This document shows positions 1 to 12,727 of a stretch of DNA of 64,000 nucleotides, piece after piece (the first letter of the stretch is position 1; each line of letters opens with the position of its first letter). Both the position numbers and the translations under genes were made by a program. The notes beneath the pieces are model-generated. The model was not told the origin of the DNA, made no database searches, and saw only the letters and a list, made by a program, of their open reading frames with translations. The stretch is from positions 82,069,987 to 82,133,986 of the forward strand of contig NC_090942.1 in assembly GCF_040807025.1 (NCBI RefSeq), in the 5' to 3' direction. Origin of the DNA: Struthio camelus. Taxonomy: Eukaryota; Chordata; Aves; Struthioniformes; Struthionidae.

Positions 1-2549
1 GATGGGATACCTCATTAATGCCTACTGCTACACAAGCAAAATATACTACACAAATACTACAAAATCCCAGTAAATATTATGGGACATACTCTGCATGCAG
101 TACGCAAGAATTCCATTATCACACCAGAAGTGATCTGCCTTGGTAACTGCAGCAGAAGCATCAGCTGAGAACTTGTGTTAGATAATCATGTCTCACCTTC
201 ATTCATCAAATATGGAGCCGGCCCCCAGTGCTAATGCAGTGTGTCAAAGGAGAGATTTAGCCTGATATCAGCACAAAAGCAAAACATCGGTAAAAATTCC
301 ACCATTTTTACTTTCTAAAACCAATTCCTTTGATGGGGTTAGGGAAAAGCCTTCAAGCCTGTAGGAACACATGCAGTTCACAATCAGAGAGAAGACTAAA
401 TTAAGGGTACATAGCATGCCCAGTCTTATTTCTACTCCTCGAAGAGATTAAAAATGACACAGCATTTTAGGATATGAATGAATAGCTTAAGGGGAGAGGG
501 ACAAGAGCAGAGAGAAAAAATAAAGGAACAGCCGAACTCCTCCCCTGTAGATAGGAAAGGTAAGCATTCTTTGCAAAACGCATACCTGGAAAATTTGAGT
601 TGCCATCCAATTCCAAGTTGTCATATAAAACCAAAACCAAACTAACTTCAGGAAAGCTAGAACAATGTGAGCCATATGCAACCCACAACTCTTTCATGAG
701 ATCTTCCCCTTAAGTCTCAACTCTCAAGTACAGCACAAATCCTCTCTCCTGAAAAGCTTACACAGCAGCTGATCTAGGAAGTCTTAATCTTACACCTGAG
801 CCTTTGCTCAAGCAGGATTTGGAAATGGAGGAGCGTTAATGAAAGCTACTGGCTAGATGTGGTCACTACATGATTATTGCTAGCAATGGAGCAGTGAGAG
901 AGGGCAGTACAATATGGTTTACAATACAGGTGGTAAGTCAGGAATCCGAAAATAGTCTTCAAATGTATTGTGAACCCTCTAGTAGTGTTCTGCTGGAATA
1001 CAGGTGTTTGTGCATTCGCAAGATATGCTGTTGCTGTTTCCAGCAAACAAAAAACAGAGGAAAGTGGATGCATAAAGCCTATCTCCCAAAGAAAGAGCTG
1101 CTACAGAAGTTGAGCTCATCCAGAAAAAACCCTGGAGTCTAGGATCCAGCGCTGCCAAAATGCAGAAGGTGATCCTAGCTGAAACACTGAGCTTGCTTCT
1201 ATCTTGTGGCTTTTCTGAGAAAGCTTCTAGGACAGCACATGCTCTTTAAAGTCTTATCCCATAAGCCAAAGACAACTACAGCAGGAAACCACCCAAAAAG
1301 GGAATAGCGCTGGAATCTATTGACGCCTGGTGAGAGCAACCCCCCGACAAAACAACTACAAAAAAACCCACACTGCCACACACCAAGACTCAGAAGCCTT
1401 CCACTCTTTTTAGCAAGTAAAAAAAATCTTCCTTTATTGCACTGAATATGCACCACTATTGGAGATGTAACACCCAGCTAGCTGGGCTTTTCTTACCGTC
1501 CAGTATATCAGTTCCTATACAGTTTTACCATTACTGCTTAGCTGGAAAACATGACAGTGATTTCAAGTTTAGTTTGTCCACTGTAAATTTGAAAGCACCT
1601 GAAGATAAACAACAATATTTCCTATCCCTCCTTCATTCCAATTATATTGTTATGTTTAATGTTGCAGTCATTACGGTTTACAGCAAAAGTAGTCTATTTT
1701 CTCAAAGTCAAGAACATACTTGGTATTCTTGAATTTAATTAACACAAGATATGAACACTAAAAATTGTTCCCTTTACCTACAACACTGTCATTACAGGAA
1801 TCAATGATTTGTGTCATATTACTCACACTATGTAAAAAAAAAAAAAAATTGTACAATAAAAATATTTAAACGTTTTTCTTGTTTTTAAAGCAGAACAATT
1901 AATCTTCGCTAATTCTCTTACTCTCATGAGTTAAGAAATAGTCTTCTTGCAAGATCGTTTACAATAAAAAGAAAAATCTGTCTTTTGTAAATTACTATGG
2001 TGACCTCTTCTGGTAGAAGAATATATGACCTTCAGCAGTGAAAGCAGTCAACACACTAACATATTATCTTCCTCACAGGAAGAATTACACCTGGTCCATT
2101 TTATAGTTTAGAACACCATACCTTTAAAACAATCTTTGTGTAATTTACAAATCAAAAGTGACACACAAACTACTAACACATTAAAAACATTAAAGCCTGC
2201 TTTCTTGGCAGCACTGCCTATACAAAATGTTTTTTGCGATTTTTTTCAAAATATTTTTCAAATAGAATGATCCTATAGCAGAATAAAATAACTGTTTATA
2301 GGAGGAAATTAAATTTGGGCTATAATGAAAGTAACACAATGAAGGAAGCCTAAAAAAAAAAAAAAAAAAAAAAAGGACATATTCCAGATTTGCCAAATGC
2401 ATAGTATTTCTTTTTTTTTTTTTTGTAAGAAAAAATAATGCCCATGAGAACTTCAATTGTAAGCACTCCTACACTTTAAGTCTTAATCACTGAAATACCA
2501 TGATCTTCTGGCAGAATGTTAAATTTTGATTCTGCAGCACCTAGTACAC
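1..2549. other. Non-coding, presumably KCNQ1-like intron 2
   Basis: It is AT-rich, with no exon, RNA gene or recognisable element seen on either strand. It includes an A-tract at 2352-2374 and T-rich runs near 2411-2424. Confidence 0.6.
2352..2374. repeat. poly-A tract (23 A)
   Basis: A simple A run. No processed transcript or SINE body is recognisable on its left side. Confidence 0.85.
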
Positions 2550-4110
2550 CAGATCAGGACCGAAGAGGAGCCACTATAGGCAACATCAGGTGGAAGGTTG
2601 TTACAGACCACCTAGTCAGGAGGAGAAAATCTTTAAACAGCTCAGAGTTTCTGGATCACACACCATAGTTCTTATGGAGGACTTTAATCCCCCAGCACCC
2701 GTTTGGAAAGGCAATATTGTGAAATGTCACCAATACAAGAGATTTATAGAGACTTTCAGGAATAACACTTAGAGACAAGTACTGATTGGGTCAACAGGAA
2801 CGAAAAAGACAGATCTGCTAATCACTAAGAAGCAAATACTGGTTGGGGATGTGATAAGCAGTGACAATGCCTTAGCTGAGGCAACTATGAAAGAGTGGCA
2901 TTCCAGATCCTGAAGGGAGTACAGAGTCTACATTTCAAGGGAAAGGACTTCCAGTTGTTCAGGGAATTGATAGGTGCCTCTCATGGAAGGCAAATCTGAA
3001 GGCTCAACAAGCTCAGGAAAGCTAGCAAGAGCAGCCCATCCTCATACTTCAGAAAACAAGTAGAGGATTTAGAAGATCAGCTTGGCTAAAGAGGAAGCCC
3101 TGCTCAAAAAGGCAGGTGATTTAGTGGCAGCAGATACAGATAACATTGAGGCTCTCAGTGTCGTCTTTGCCTCAAAGGCACAGTTGTCTTCATCAACAAG
3201 GTCTTCCAGGTTTCTGTTCTTAAAGATAGGGTTCAAAGAGGAGGAGAACAACTAGTAGTGGACAAAGATAAAGTCAGATTGCTTGACAGAACTCAAACCA
3301 TACGAGTCCATGGGACCACAAGGGCTGACCCACCCTGAAGGGGCTGAGATAACTGACTAATGTCATTAGCAAGGGTGCTTTCAATCATCTTTGAAAAGTC
3401 AGAAAGCATGGGAGGCCCCCAACAACCAGGGGGGAGTAAATGTTGGAGCCATCTTCAAAAAGGCCAAAATGAAAATCTGGGAAGCTACAGGCTGGTTCAC
3501 ATCACTTTAATCCTTGGGAAAGTCATGGAGCAGGTCCTCTTGAAAAATGTTTCTAGGCACATGAAGGCAGAAATCTGGAACGGTCAGAACTGATTTATCA
3601 AGGATAAATCATGCCTGACCAACCCGACTGCCATCTGTGAAAAAGTGACTAGATTTGTGTTGCAGAAACCAGCAGATGCCATTTACTTCAGCTTTAGCAA
3701 AACATTTGACACCTTCTCCCACAAAATTCTTGTATCTATGGCCTGGATGGGTGGCAACTAGGTAACACAGACTGGATGGTCAATCTCAGAGGGTAGTGGT
3801 TAGCAGGTCATACTCTACCCACAGGTCAGCAACCAGTGGAGCATCACCAGGGTGTATCCTGAGACTTGTCCTGTTTAATACCTTTCTCAGTAACCTGGAG
3901 AAGGTGATAAAGTGCACCCTCATCATATTTGATGACCAAATTGAGGGGGGGGGGAAACCAGTCCCTATGCCTGAAGGCAGGGCTGCTGTTCAGAGAGACC
4001 TAGAAAGGCCAGAAGAACAGGCCAATGGAACCTCATGAAATTCAACAAGGACAAATGCAAGGAAGAATCCCTTGCGACAATACAGGCTGAGGATCATCAG
4101 GTTCGTGAGC
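2550..4110 (+). mobile_element. CR1 LINE ORF2 remnant, plus strand
   Basis: Decayed CR1 ORF2 blocks appear in their normal order. Near 2600-2720 the endonuclease part reads GCYRPPSQEE, VLMEDFNPP and WKGN. Reverse-transcriptase pieces follow near 3490-3570, corresponding to YRLVHITLILGKVMEQVLL and NVSRHMKAE. At 3840-3930 there is a GASPGCILRLVLFNTFLSNL block, the counterpart of G-PQGSVLGPVLFNIFINDL. The catalytic Y-DD has decayed to FDDQIE. Stops and frameshifts occur throughout, so it is inactive. Confidence 0.88.
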
Positions 4111-4136
4111 AGCTTTGTAGAACAGGATCTGGCAGG

Positions 4137-4412
4137 TCACTGATGACCTTCATTTAGATCACTGATGAATAAGTTGAACAGGATTGGGCCCAGTATTGAC
4201 CCCTGGCGTACACCAGTAGCTACAGGCCTCTGACTAGACTTTGTGCCACTGATCACAACCCTGTGAGCTCTGCCATTCAATCCATGAGCATAGACGTATA
4301 CATCTTGACAATGCATTGGGGCCAAAAAAAGTGTCATGTTGTCTAACAAGTCCTGAGATACATTTGTAATTGCAGTAACACCACAGCTGTTGTGTAACTC
4401 TAGCTTATACAT
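4137..4412 (-). mobile_element. CR1-type LINE reverse-transcriptase fragment, minus strand
   Basis: The minus frame ends in [20 protein letters not shown] followed by FISDLNEG, the RT block just before the catalytic motif in CR1. Upstream residues [15 protein letters not shown] also match the family. The fragment lacks the active-site block and the 3' end. It opposes the plus-strand CR1 next to it, so it is a separate insertion. Confidence 0.82.
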
Positions 4413-4639
4413 TTAATTCTAGGTAGTCACGCTTTAGGGAGCCTAAAATTCTCCTTGACAGTGAATTCATTGGCTGTTCTGAAGAAAATCTTCAAAGCTC
4501 TCCTCAGACCACTGTAAGAAGTGGCAGCTATTGCTTCCTAGATTCAGGATCTACTTTATTTACAGGCTATACTTTCCTCATGCAGTGTCAATTCATTGCC
4601 CAACAGGTCCTCCAAGAAATCTAGAACATCTAATGGACT

Positions 4640-5040
4640 GACTTGCTGTACAGGCTGTTCCAGAGTTACAGAATCAGTAAGCTAGGTCCCTCCAGAGGTC
4701 TTTGGGTCCAACCCTCAGCTCAAAGCAGGGGCAGTTTAGATCAGTTTGCTCAGGACCTCACATCCAGTCAAGTTTTAAACATCCCCACAGTTGAGGGTAC
4801 CACTCTTTGGGCATCTATTCCACTATCTGACTAGCCTCACAATGAAAGTTTTTTTTGCCCTGATATCCAATTTGAACTACCCTTGTTGCAACTTGCAGCC
4901 ATTGCCTTTTGTCCTATCACCATGCAGCTCCAAGAGAAGTCTGATCCTTTCCTGTACCTTCCCATCACCTAGGGAAAGATAAGAATAAGACTGAAGAATC
5001 ATCCTTAGTCTTCTCTTAAAATTAAGCAAACCTCGCTTAA
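4640..5040 (-). mobile_element. CR1 LINE 3'-region fragment, minus strand
   Basis: The plus strand shows the well-known antisense order of a CR1 tail: GGTCCAACCCTCAGCTCAAAG, then CTCAGGACCTCACATCCAG, ATGAAAGTTTTTTTTGCCCT, and TTGTCCTATCACCATGCAGC. The extreme 3' repeat is not preserved. It is a relic with no coding capacity. Confidence 0.85.
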
Positions 5041-8000
5041 GTCACCATGGAATATCATGATTTTACTCAAATGCATTGCTAAAGCTCAATTCAACCTTTC
5101 CAGTGCTGTTAACATATGCTTGAAATGTTCCTGAAACTCCATCCACAGCTGGAAAAGGCTCAAAATGGAACCAGTGGTGACTACTTTTTTTCCAGCTAAA
5201 ATGTTAGTGTTTGACGTAAACCTTATAATCTTCCAAGCACACGTATGCTTCTTTTACAAGGCTGTTAAACAGCATAGAGCTAGCTTAGCAAAACACAGGT
5301 AAAATGATGGTCAGGAGCTGATAGGAATTGTTGCGGGTTGTCCCAGGCCTCCAGGAGAAACATGAAGGTTACTTCCCGAATATGCCAACGTAAAGTGCCA
5401 TCCGGCTTAAGAAAAGTGGGAGCAAGAAGAGATAGTGTGCCAGAATAGGCAAAGGCATCAGAACAAAGCATGGTAGGAACATCAGTCTACATTTCATCCC
5501 CATAATTCGCAGCTGTAGTATAAAATAGCCCTGCAGAAGCAGCAATAGCAGCTAAGCTAACATTCATGTACAAAGTCAAAAGTTTCATGGACTGTTGTGC
5601 CCGATATTAGTGCTCATTTTGACAGCAGTTTTTCCTTATATAGGTGTAGTCTTTTTACCATAACTCTAGTACAACCCATTTATTATGCAGGAGGTCTTCA
5701 AGTAAGTCTTGCTATTATTAGGCTGTTGATAACAACCTACTCTAAAACAGAGAAGCACTCTAAACCTGAACAGAGCTTTGTACAGTCAGCATGTCCTTTC
5801 CATAATAGGTAGTCATATGAGCTTCTGAAAAACCAGAAACAAACTAAAAAGCTCTTGAGTTGGCATGATCAAGATATGCAAGTTCAAAAGCCCCCAAGCG
5901 TTGATTCTTTGCACAGTGGGCGCGTTTATCTTTCCCGCCTCCTCCTTCAGGAATAATAAGCATATCTAAGTTTTTGAATACAACAAAAGCTAGACCCCTA
6001 GGTTAAGAGAAGGAAGGGGAAAAATGACCAGGGTGCTCCAGTTCTAAGGACAGCATGACGTTCATAAATTACATGCAAGTGAGTTTACAAAGGGAATATG
6101 AATCAAAGGAGAAAGTATACAGGTGTAAAAAGCTTATTCCAAACATGGGAAGGACAAGACAAGAACTGGAAAAGGCAGAACATAGCCAAACCATCTGGGA
6201 TATCATGAAAGAGGTAAGCAGGGCTTTGACTGAGATCTTTTATTTGATTGTTGAAGATCATAGGTGAGAAAATCCCATACTTCATATCAGTCTACAATGA
6301 ACCCACACCTGCTCCAGCTACTCAGATATGACTTCTTAAATCCTTCAAGCAAGGTCTGCTTGGGTTATCTCTTCCCCATCTTGTTAGCAGTATTAGAGAA
6401 AGAGTAAGAGCAAAGCTATAGAGATACAAAAAGACCCTGGCAGGCTAAGTGACAAAACTCAAGAGTAGAAAACAGCAGAAGCCACTTGGCTGAGACTTAA
6501 AATTGCATAGCTAAGGAGGGGTAGTACATCTAATTATTCTGCTTACCAACGCAGGTGTCTTGCACAAATCAAGTCCTCAAAAGCACAGAGCTCCTTCTGT
6601 TCCCTTTCTCATTCAAAAGAGCCATTCAGCTTGTAATTTAAGAACTTTTACACAACAAGTATCCTTCTATATGGAAATAGCCACAGTAATATTCCTAAAA
6701 CTACTACAGAGAGTTCTAAATTACAGCAGCAAAGTGCATGACACTTCCAAGTTTTAAATTAGTTTCTAGATTTCTAGCTCTCTACAGCTTGTAGGACTTG
6801 AAAGCATATATGAATAGCGCAGCTACTGAAAAACAGAAGGCTATTGTGTACTGGAGCATTCCACTCCGTTGTGCCACATTAGATCTTTTTATATTGCCAC
6901 ATTATGTTATGTTGCATTACATTGTGACACTCTATAACACAACGTGAAACGGCGTAACACAGCATAACACGACTCCAAGCATCCAAATTACCCAATAAGC
7001 AGATATCATCAGGCAGTGAGGCAGGTTTATACAGTGATTGTTTGGGGGGTGGGGTTTAAGGATGCAGCTATTCGAAGGAAAGCATGATGAAAAAGCACTA
7101 AGATAGGGATATACAGCTAGGTTAGATTCCAATCTAGAATTCTTACATTTTTTTTTCAGCCAAGTGTTTCAAATTCCAAGCTTTTTTCTCTGCAAGTATC
7201 TTGAAAATTCAGGATGAATAAAGATCAGTAACTCTGGAACACAATTATAACAGATACCAAACAAGTAGTATCAAGTTATATCAAAGAGAAGGCTTTTTCT
7301 GCTACCAGTCCAACACATTTTACCAGGTCCATTCTTTTTGGTTTAGCTTAACTCTATTTTCCGTCAACTTTATGAGAAATCTCAGTGGAAGCATTAAGAC
7401 TAGTGTGGAACAGAGACGGAAAGTCTACTCCTTACTAAGGAGAGCAAAATATTTAATATGAAAATTTAGCTATATAGAGTTGTAGCTAAATGAGCTGGGC
7501 ATAGGAATGTACTTATTGAAGGGTATTCATAGCCATGCTTAACAATTCTGAAGTCATGCTTTCCTGAGTACAAACACCATAAATGACATCTTACTAAACA
7601 CATCCATTCCTGACTGGTATCACCATCCAATATGGAGCCATAAAAATTAGGGACAAACACATACAATTACATCATTTATACATGCTATTTGAAACCTGTC
7701 ATTTCATGGCCAACTTCTTTGATAAGACAGGCTTATATTTAATAGAGAAAACATTCAAAAAAGTTAAATAAAAGAAAAAGCATGATAGACGTAAGGCAAA
7801 AATCTAATCAAAGCTGTGTTACGGTTGGAATCTACACAGAGAAGAAAAATGTGATTTCCTTCAATATCTGTAAAGCTGAGAGCGCTAGACTAAACTTATT
7901 TTAAAACAGTAAGAAATTTATCAGTTGGAATAACCCATCCAGGACTGCAACTCATTTTTTTGTCTACAGTTACTTTTACATCAAGAACAGTCATTTCCAT

Positions 8001-8872
8001 ATTCTCCAGCTGAAAGAAATTTAAATCAGAAATTGTACAGTCCAAGTCACAGAGGGAGGCAGATGATGAAATAGCCCCTGACCTTCTGTTTAATTTTTTT
8101 TCCTCATTTACTACTTTATACTTACAGGAAACTGCACATTTCCTGATGTTTGGTAGGACAAACATCTAGATCACCTCCTCAGCCATTCCTACATATTCCA
8201 TTTTCCTTCACAGTCCCTTCTACTAAGGATCCTAGCTTACCACAACAGGCCTAGCTCAAAATAAACACTCAGGAAAACAACTGCCAAACAGCTTGGTCCC
8301 GTAGGGATTTCAGCCAGAATTTTTAGACTGAAGAGGTGGAGAATTTGGAAAGCCATCTGCTATAGATGGACACTGAAATGTGTCCATCTATAAACTCATG
8401 ACCTTCCTGAAAAAAAAAAAAAGAAAAAACAAACCTCTTTGCTATCTATTCTGTTGCTGCTTTGCTGTGCCAGCACACCTCTGTCACTTCTCTCACTTTC
8501 CAGCCTGCTAAATAGTCAAAGGAGGAAAAAACTCTAGGAATTAAAGATTATGCCTTTTTCTTTTATCATAGAGCAATTAAATTAAATCATCTCAGACAGA
8601 GCTGGCAAAAAACCCTTTGTGTAGTGATATGAATATGCACAGTATTTGGTAGTATGAGGAAAATGTTTTTCTTTAAAAATCCTCCTTCAGCTGACAGCAT
8701 TTGCAATTTCAAGACAAGCAATTCCACCTGTTCTACTGTCATAGCAGAACCCTTAACAGATTGAAAGTTGTTTCAGATCTGTTAAAAAGGTTTTGTTTGT
8801 GGTCTGTTTGTCCTGTCAATCATGCTGTCCTTTGTGTGACCCTTAGTTCGTAGCCCTTGTGTCCCACCCTCA
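5041..8872. other. Non-coding, presumably intronic
   Basis: AT-rich. A degenerate stretch near 6880-6970 repeats CATTATGTTATG / AACACAGCATAACAC-like words. A hairpin lies at 8361-8392 and an unexplained minus ORF at 7896-8165. No exon of the channel gene is recognised. Confidence 0.55.
8361..8392. repeat. Perfect inverted repeat, 13-bp arms, 6-nt loop
   Basis: TATAGATGGACAC, loop TGAAAT, GTGTCCATCTATA. The arms are exactly complementary. It is a probable product of a template-switch mutation, and no regulatory role is evident. Confidence 0.9.
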
Positions 8873-9560
8873 TGTTATTAAATCATTGGTGGTGGTGGGG
8901 GGGGGGTGACTGTCAGTCACGGGGAACGTTCTGGAAGGGGAGCAGACCTGGGCGCCGCCGGTCGACAGGCGGGTCCGCATGCTGGTGACGGGTCCAAACA
9001 CACCAATCAGAACGCGGATCCGGCCGGAGTGTGACCAATGGCAGCGCTTGGATACCTGCGGGCACCACGCGGTCCAGCTATAAAAAGCCATGTGCCCTAA
9101 AATGGAGGGGGGCGGGGCTTTTCCTTGTCCGCGACCCAGGAAAGACGATGAAAAGGAGCTGAAGGCACTGGTGGTCTTCTTCAAGGCCTGAAGAAGCCAA
9201 GGGTGTACTCCCCAACTGAAGACGGCTCCGCCGGAGGCTGCGGGACGGCCAGCGGGGGCGGTCCACCCCCAACGCCGGGCTTCAGGGATGCGCCGCACTC
9301 CGCCCCCCCCCCCCCAACCTGGGAGGCCAGGTCAGGGATTAAGGATCCTCACTTACCGCGGACCCGTGAGTCCAGCCTGTGAGGGTGAAGCAGCACACCC
9401 TCTCTGCTGTGGCCTGCTTAATCATAGGGCCTCTGGCCATGAGGCGGACACTCCTCCCCCCCAATTGGGGTGCGGCCTGCTAAAGAGCTCTCCGCTGGGC
9501 GGCCCCTTCTGTGGCGGGTGGCCTGCTTAGGGTACAGGTCCCCGGACCTGGAAGCAGCTG
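8873..9560 (+). mobile_element. ERV/LTR-retroelement copy A: probable solo LTR, plus strand
   Basis: This GC-rich island is sharply different from its AT-rich flanks. It begins near TGTTATTAAATCATTGGTGG. GACCAAT at about 9034 (CCAAT box) is followed by CTATAAAAAG at about 9077-9086 (TATA). Three GTGGCCTGCTTA-like motifs lie at 9409-9420, 9470-9481 and 9518-9529. Poly-G (about 8898) and poly-C (about 9302-9314) runs are included. Similarity to copy B at the right end is clear in this order of motifs but the two are strongly diverged, so this is an old family. No coding region flanks it, which suggests a solo LTR. The 142-aa minus ORF across it is a GC-rich chance frame. Confidence 0.7.
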
Positions 9561-12500
9561 ACCAGATTGGTATTTGCAACATGTATTTTCTGCATAAACA
9601 CAAAGAATAAGTTACCTTTAAGCCCGAGTAAGGACCATGGGACAATTTACAGCATTTGGGGAGCCATGCAATCAGTCTAAATTGGAAACCGTGGCTAAGC
9701 AACATATTTAATGTCTCAAAGACAATAGATTGGCCTCCTTCATTCAAAAGGAGGGCCAAAGAATCATTTTTTTTCCTCCAAAATTCACCTCAATTTTCAG
9801 ACAGTTGGAAGAAAAGTATTTTTTGTGTGGGTACCCACCTGCTCTCCTCACACACACACACTAAGCTCCTTCAGTTGCTTTTTCAGCTCCCTTTTTCCAC
9901 TCAGACTACAAACACTTCACTTCTGAAGGCTTTCCTGATTCTCCTTGATTTATTCATATAGTTTGTCTGGATGATGACAGCTTTCACTCCCAACAAGAAG
10001 TTCCCTTACCCTGTTCTACCAAGAACATTAAAAATTCAGTCTTTAAAACTCACTAGTGGCTTAGTACATACCTGTAGTTACTTCCGTTTCTAATGTCCCG
10101 TATCTCTCCCAGTGATACATATTATCCAAAATTGTATTTGGCATGTCATCTCACTCTCTCTGGAGAAAATGCAGACACTTCAATGCTATCCCCATTGTCA
10201 GATCTTGCCAACTTTCAGCATTATAATCTTGAAGTCAGTCCTTCCCAACTCTTAATTTAACTCAATATAATGAAAAACAATTTTCCCCCAAATAGGAAAA
10301 CAAAAGCACAGCATACCACTATTTGCTAGCTACTGACAAACAAACAGAGCCATGAAAAGAATTTTCAGTTTCTTTAAAACAGGAAAGAGCAGTCAATTCA
10401 TTACATACTGGATCCAATCGATAGTCTAGTTGTGTTTCTTAACGTGCTGGCAGTCTCCACCACTCTCAAGTTTCAAGAGAGCAGAGCAGCACAGCAGACA
10501 GAATGGATAGGCATATTTTTTCATATTTTGAGGAAAGGAACTCTCTCTGGTTCTCTGAATAGGCAATTATGTTGCAAACTATAAGGATAAAGGTGATTAA
10601 GAGAGCAAAGATCCCCAACACTGTGGTTCAGTGGGGCTAGCACTTTCCTGAGTAAAGTGGGAGATGCGGTTTTAAATTTCTTCAGGTAAAGGTGAGAAAG
10701 AGAAGGTCTCCAAACAGGAATCTAACCATTTAGCTACTAAATAAGCAGGGAATCTCACAACTGCAAGAAATAACTAATTTTTCCAGCTGCAAAAGCAACC
10801 TTTCAGATGCTATAACTTAAAATCATTTATTTCAGAACAGAACTAAGACACAGAGGTTTAAGATCCACCCATTCTAGGCAAGTGAAACTACCATAGCCAG
10901 CAGTACAGTAACCTCTGTGCTGGCCATTTCTAGGAAGGAAGCTAAGGAAACTGCAGGGAGGGAAAATAAACTCAGAAGAGGTACCTGCATGGTAGGGCTG
11001 TAACAGAAGATGGCCAAGAAATTGTTTCAGCAATATCACTGACCACGCGCGATTCATTTGTTAGATGATGACAGTATAAAAATAGCTGACAATTTATGCA
11101 GGCACTATGTGAACTGCACATCTTCATTGAGTTATTTTTCTTTCTATAATAATGTGTCTACACATGTGGCTAAACACTGAATCTTTGCCAGTATCATTGT
11201 TTCTGGTGGTAGTTAAGCCAAACTATAATTGCTCTACATCCTCTAAGAAGGAAGTCCAAGAAGCCTGCATATGTCAGACAGAATATTGCACTTTGTTTGA
11301 CACTAAACACAGCCTACGGGCCAGGCAACATTTGTTACAGAATTAACATTAATCAGAACCCCAAAATAACTTTGCGAACCTAATGATGGCTTAGTCAATT
11401 GCACACAAAGGCTGCATATCCTACTGTAGTCTAAGCCATAGGAAAACAAACGAGTAGCTCAAAACCAGATGGTAAACAACCAAAATCCATCACATTAAAA
11501 GTCATCACTTAGCAAAGAAAAAATTTAAACCAAGACCTCTGAGATTACTGCACATTAAGATCAAAGGGTTTGAATGGCTAGAAAACCAGATGTTGTGAAC
11601 AACTGCTGCACAGTTATTTACTCCATTTTTATCAAGTATACTTTATTTCTAGTCTTAAATTTCTGGAGGAAAAGGAAGAACTATAAGGGAATCAGAGGAC
11701 AACTTTCTCTAGGGTCCTCATGCAAATTACTTGTCCTTATTTCTCACCTGCTTCGAAATAACACTTCAGTACTTCATATGTATTTTGCAATTGCGTATGG
11801 ATGGTTGCTAGGTGTGAATTTTACATTTTTAAGAAACTTAGCTCAGGCCTAGTAACAGGGTTCAGGTACACTTCAATCTTAAATACTCAGATCCCCGGCC
11901 ACTGTAAAAACACCCTCCCCCCCCAAACATCTAACTCCAAGCGGGCAGATCTTTCTGTTGCAACACCTATTTAAATGACTATTTCAAATCCTAACAGCAA
12001 GAAAAAGGATCTTAGGTAAGCAACAGAATGACTCTATCCTGTTGCAAAATACCAAGTACACAACTTCATGTATGCTCCACAAGAACCTGAGACACTGGTG
12101 ACTCACTAACAGCAGCAAGAGCTAACAAGCACCAACTTCAAAACCAAACCTATGATGCACAGAAGTGTGACAGGAGCTGCTCCTGACTTACATACTGATA
12201 GATTAGTGTGCTAGTAATTACTTACCCCCGAGTTTCAGATACTTCTGAAGAGCATAATTCTTGGCCAATTTTCACCTTAAGACTTAGAAAAGGTATATTA
12301 TAAAAATACAATCCTGCCCATGGAATATCCTGTTCCACTTTGCATGCAACTAATGAACACCATGCACCCATTTTAAGAGCTGCTGGGTTAAGTTTCATAC
12401 CTTATGAAAAACAAGTCTATACAAACAGTTAATCTATTAAGTATCCTCTTAGTTTACGTATCTGGAAAATAGTCATCCCTTAACTATGACCTTCCGTTAA

Positions 12501-12636
12501 GTGAAAGCAGGTAACATTTTAAATGTCCATGGTAGCATACTTTGCATGAGGACTTTTAAGATACTTCCCTTCTTCATATAAAACAATTTAGATTTAGTCA
12601 AACCAACTAGAGTCTTTCACAAAAAAGTTCACTTAC
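9561..12636. other. Non-coding, presumably KCNQ1-like intron 2 next to exon 2
   Basis: AT-rich, with a short CA run near 9848-9860. No repeat is firmly identified apart from a doubtful old element at 10615-10735. Confidence 0.55.
10615..10735. repeat. Possible ancient amniote interspersed repeat
   Basis: The words GTGGTTCAGTGGGGCTAGCACTT and later GGTCTCCAAACAGGAATCTAACCATTTAGC resemble, from memory, a widespread sauropsid repeat with two opposed ends. The match is weak and decayed. Confidence 0.25.
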
Positions 12637-12727
12637 CATCCAGAAAAGGGTTCCTGTGGCAAATTCAGAATAATGCTCTATAGTAGACAGTACACTGAAT
12701 ATTAAACAAATCAGCACCAAGAGAAAT
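12637..12727 (-). CDS. KCNQ1-like coding exon 2 (S1 and S1-S2 loop, 91 nt)
   Basis: The acceptor is TTTTTCTTTTTACAG and the donor GATG|GTAAGTG. The exon is 91 nt, one base completing Val128 plus 30 codons, exactly the length and phase of exon 2 in KCNQ1. The translation [20 protein letters not shown] then [10 protein letters not shown] differs from KCNQ1 at few positions. No frameshift or stop is present. Confidence 0.93.

Noticed and set aside
8870..9298. 142-codon minus ORF
   Set aside because: It is antisense to the LTR with TATA and CCAAT on the plus strand; it is a composition-driven frame.
12184..12300. Minus-strand segment ending in a GTAAGT-like donor (possible exon between channel exons 2 and 3)
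   Set aside because: The open frame (VKIGQELCSSEVSETRG) does not match Kv7 exon 3, and no good acceptor at the right distance was found.
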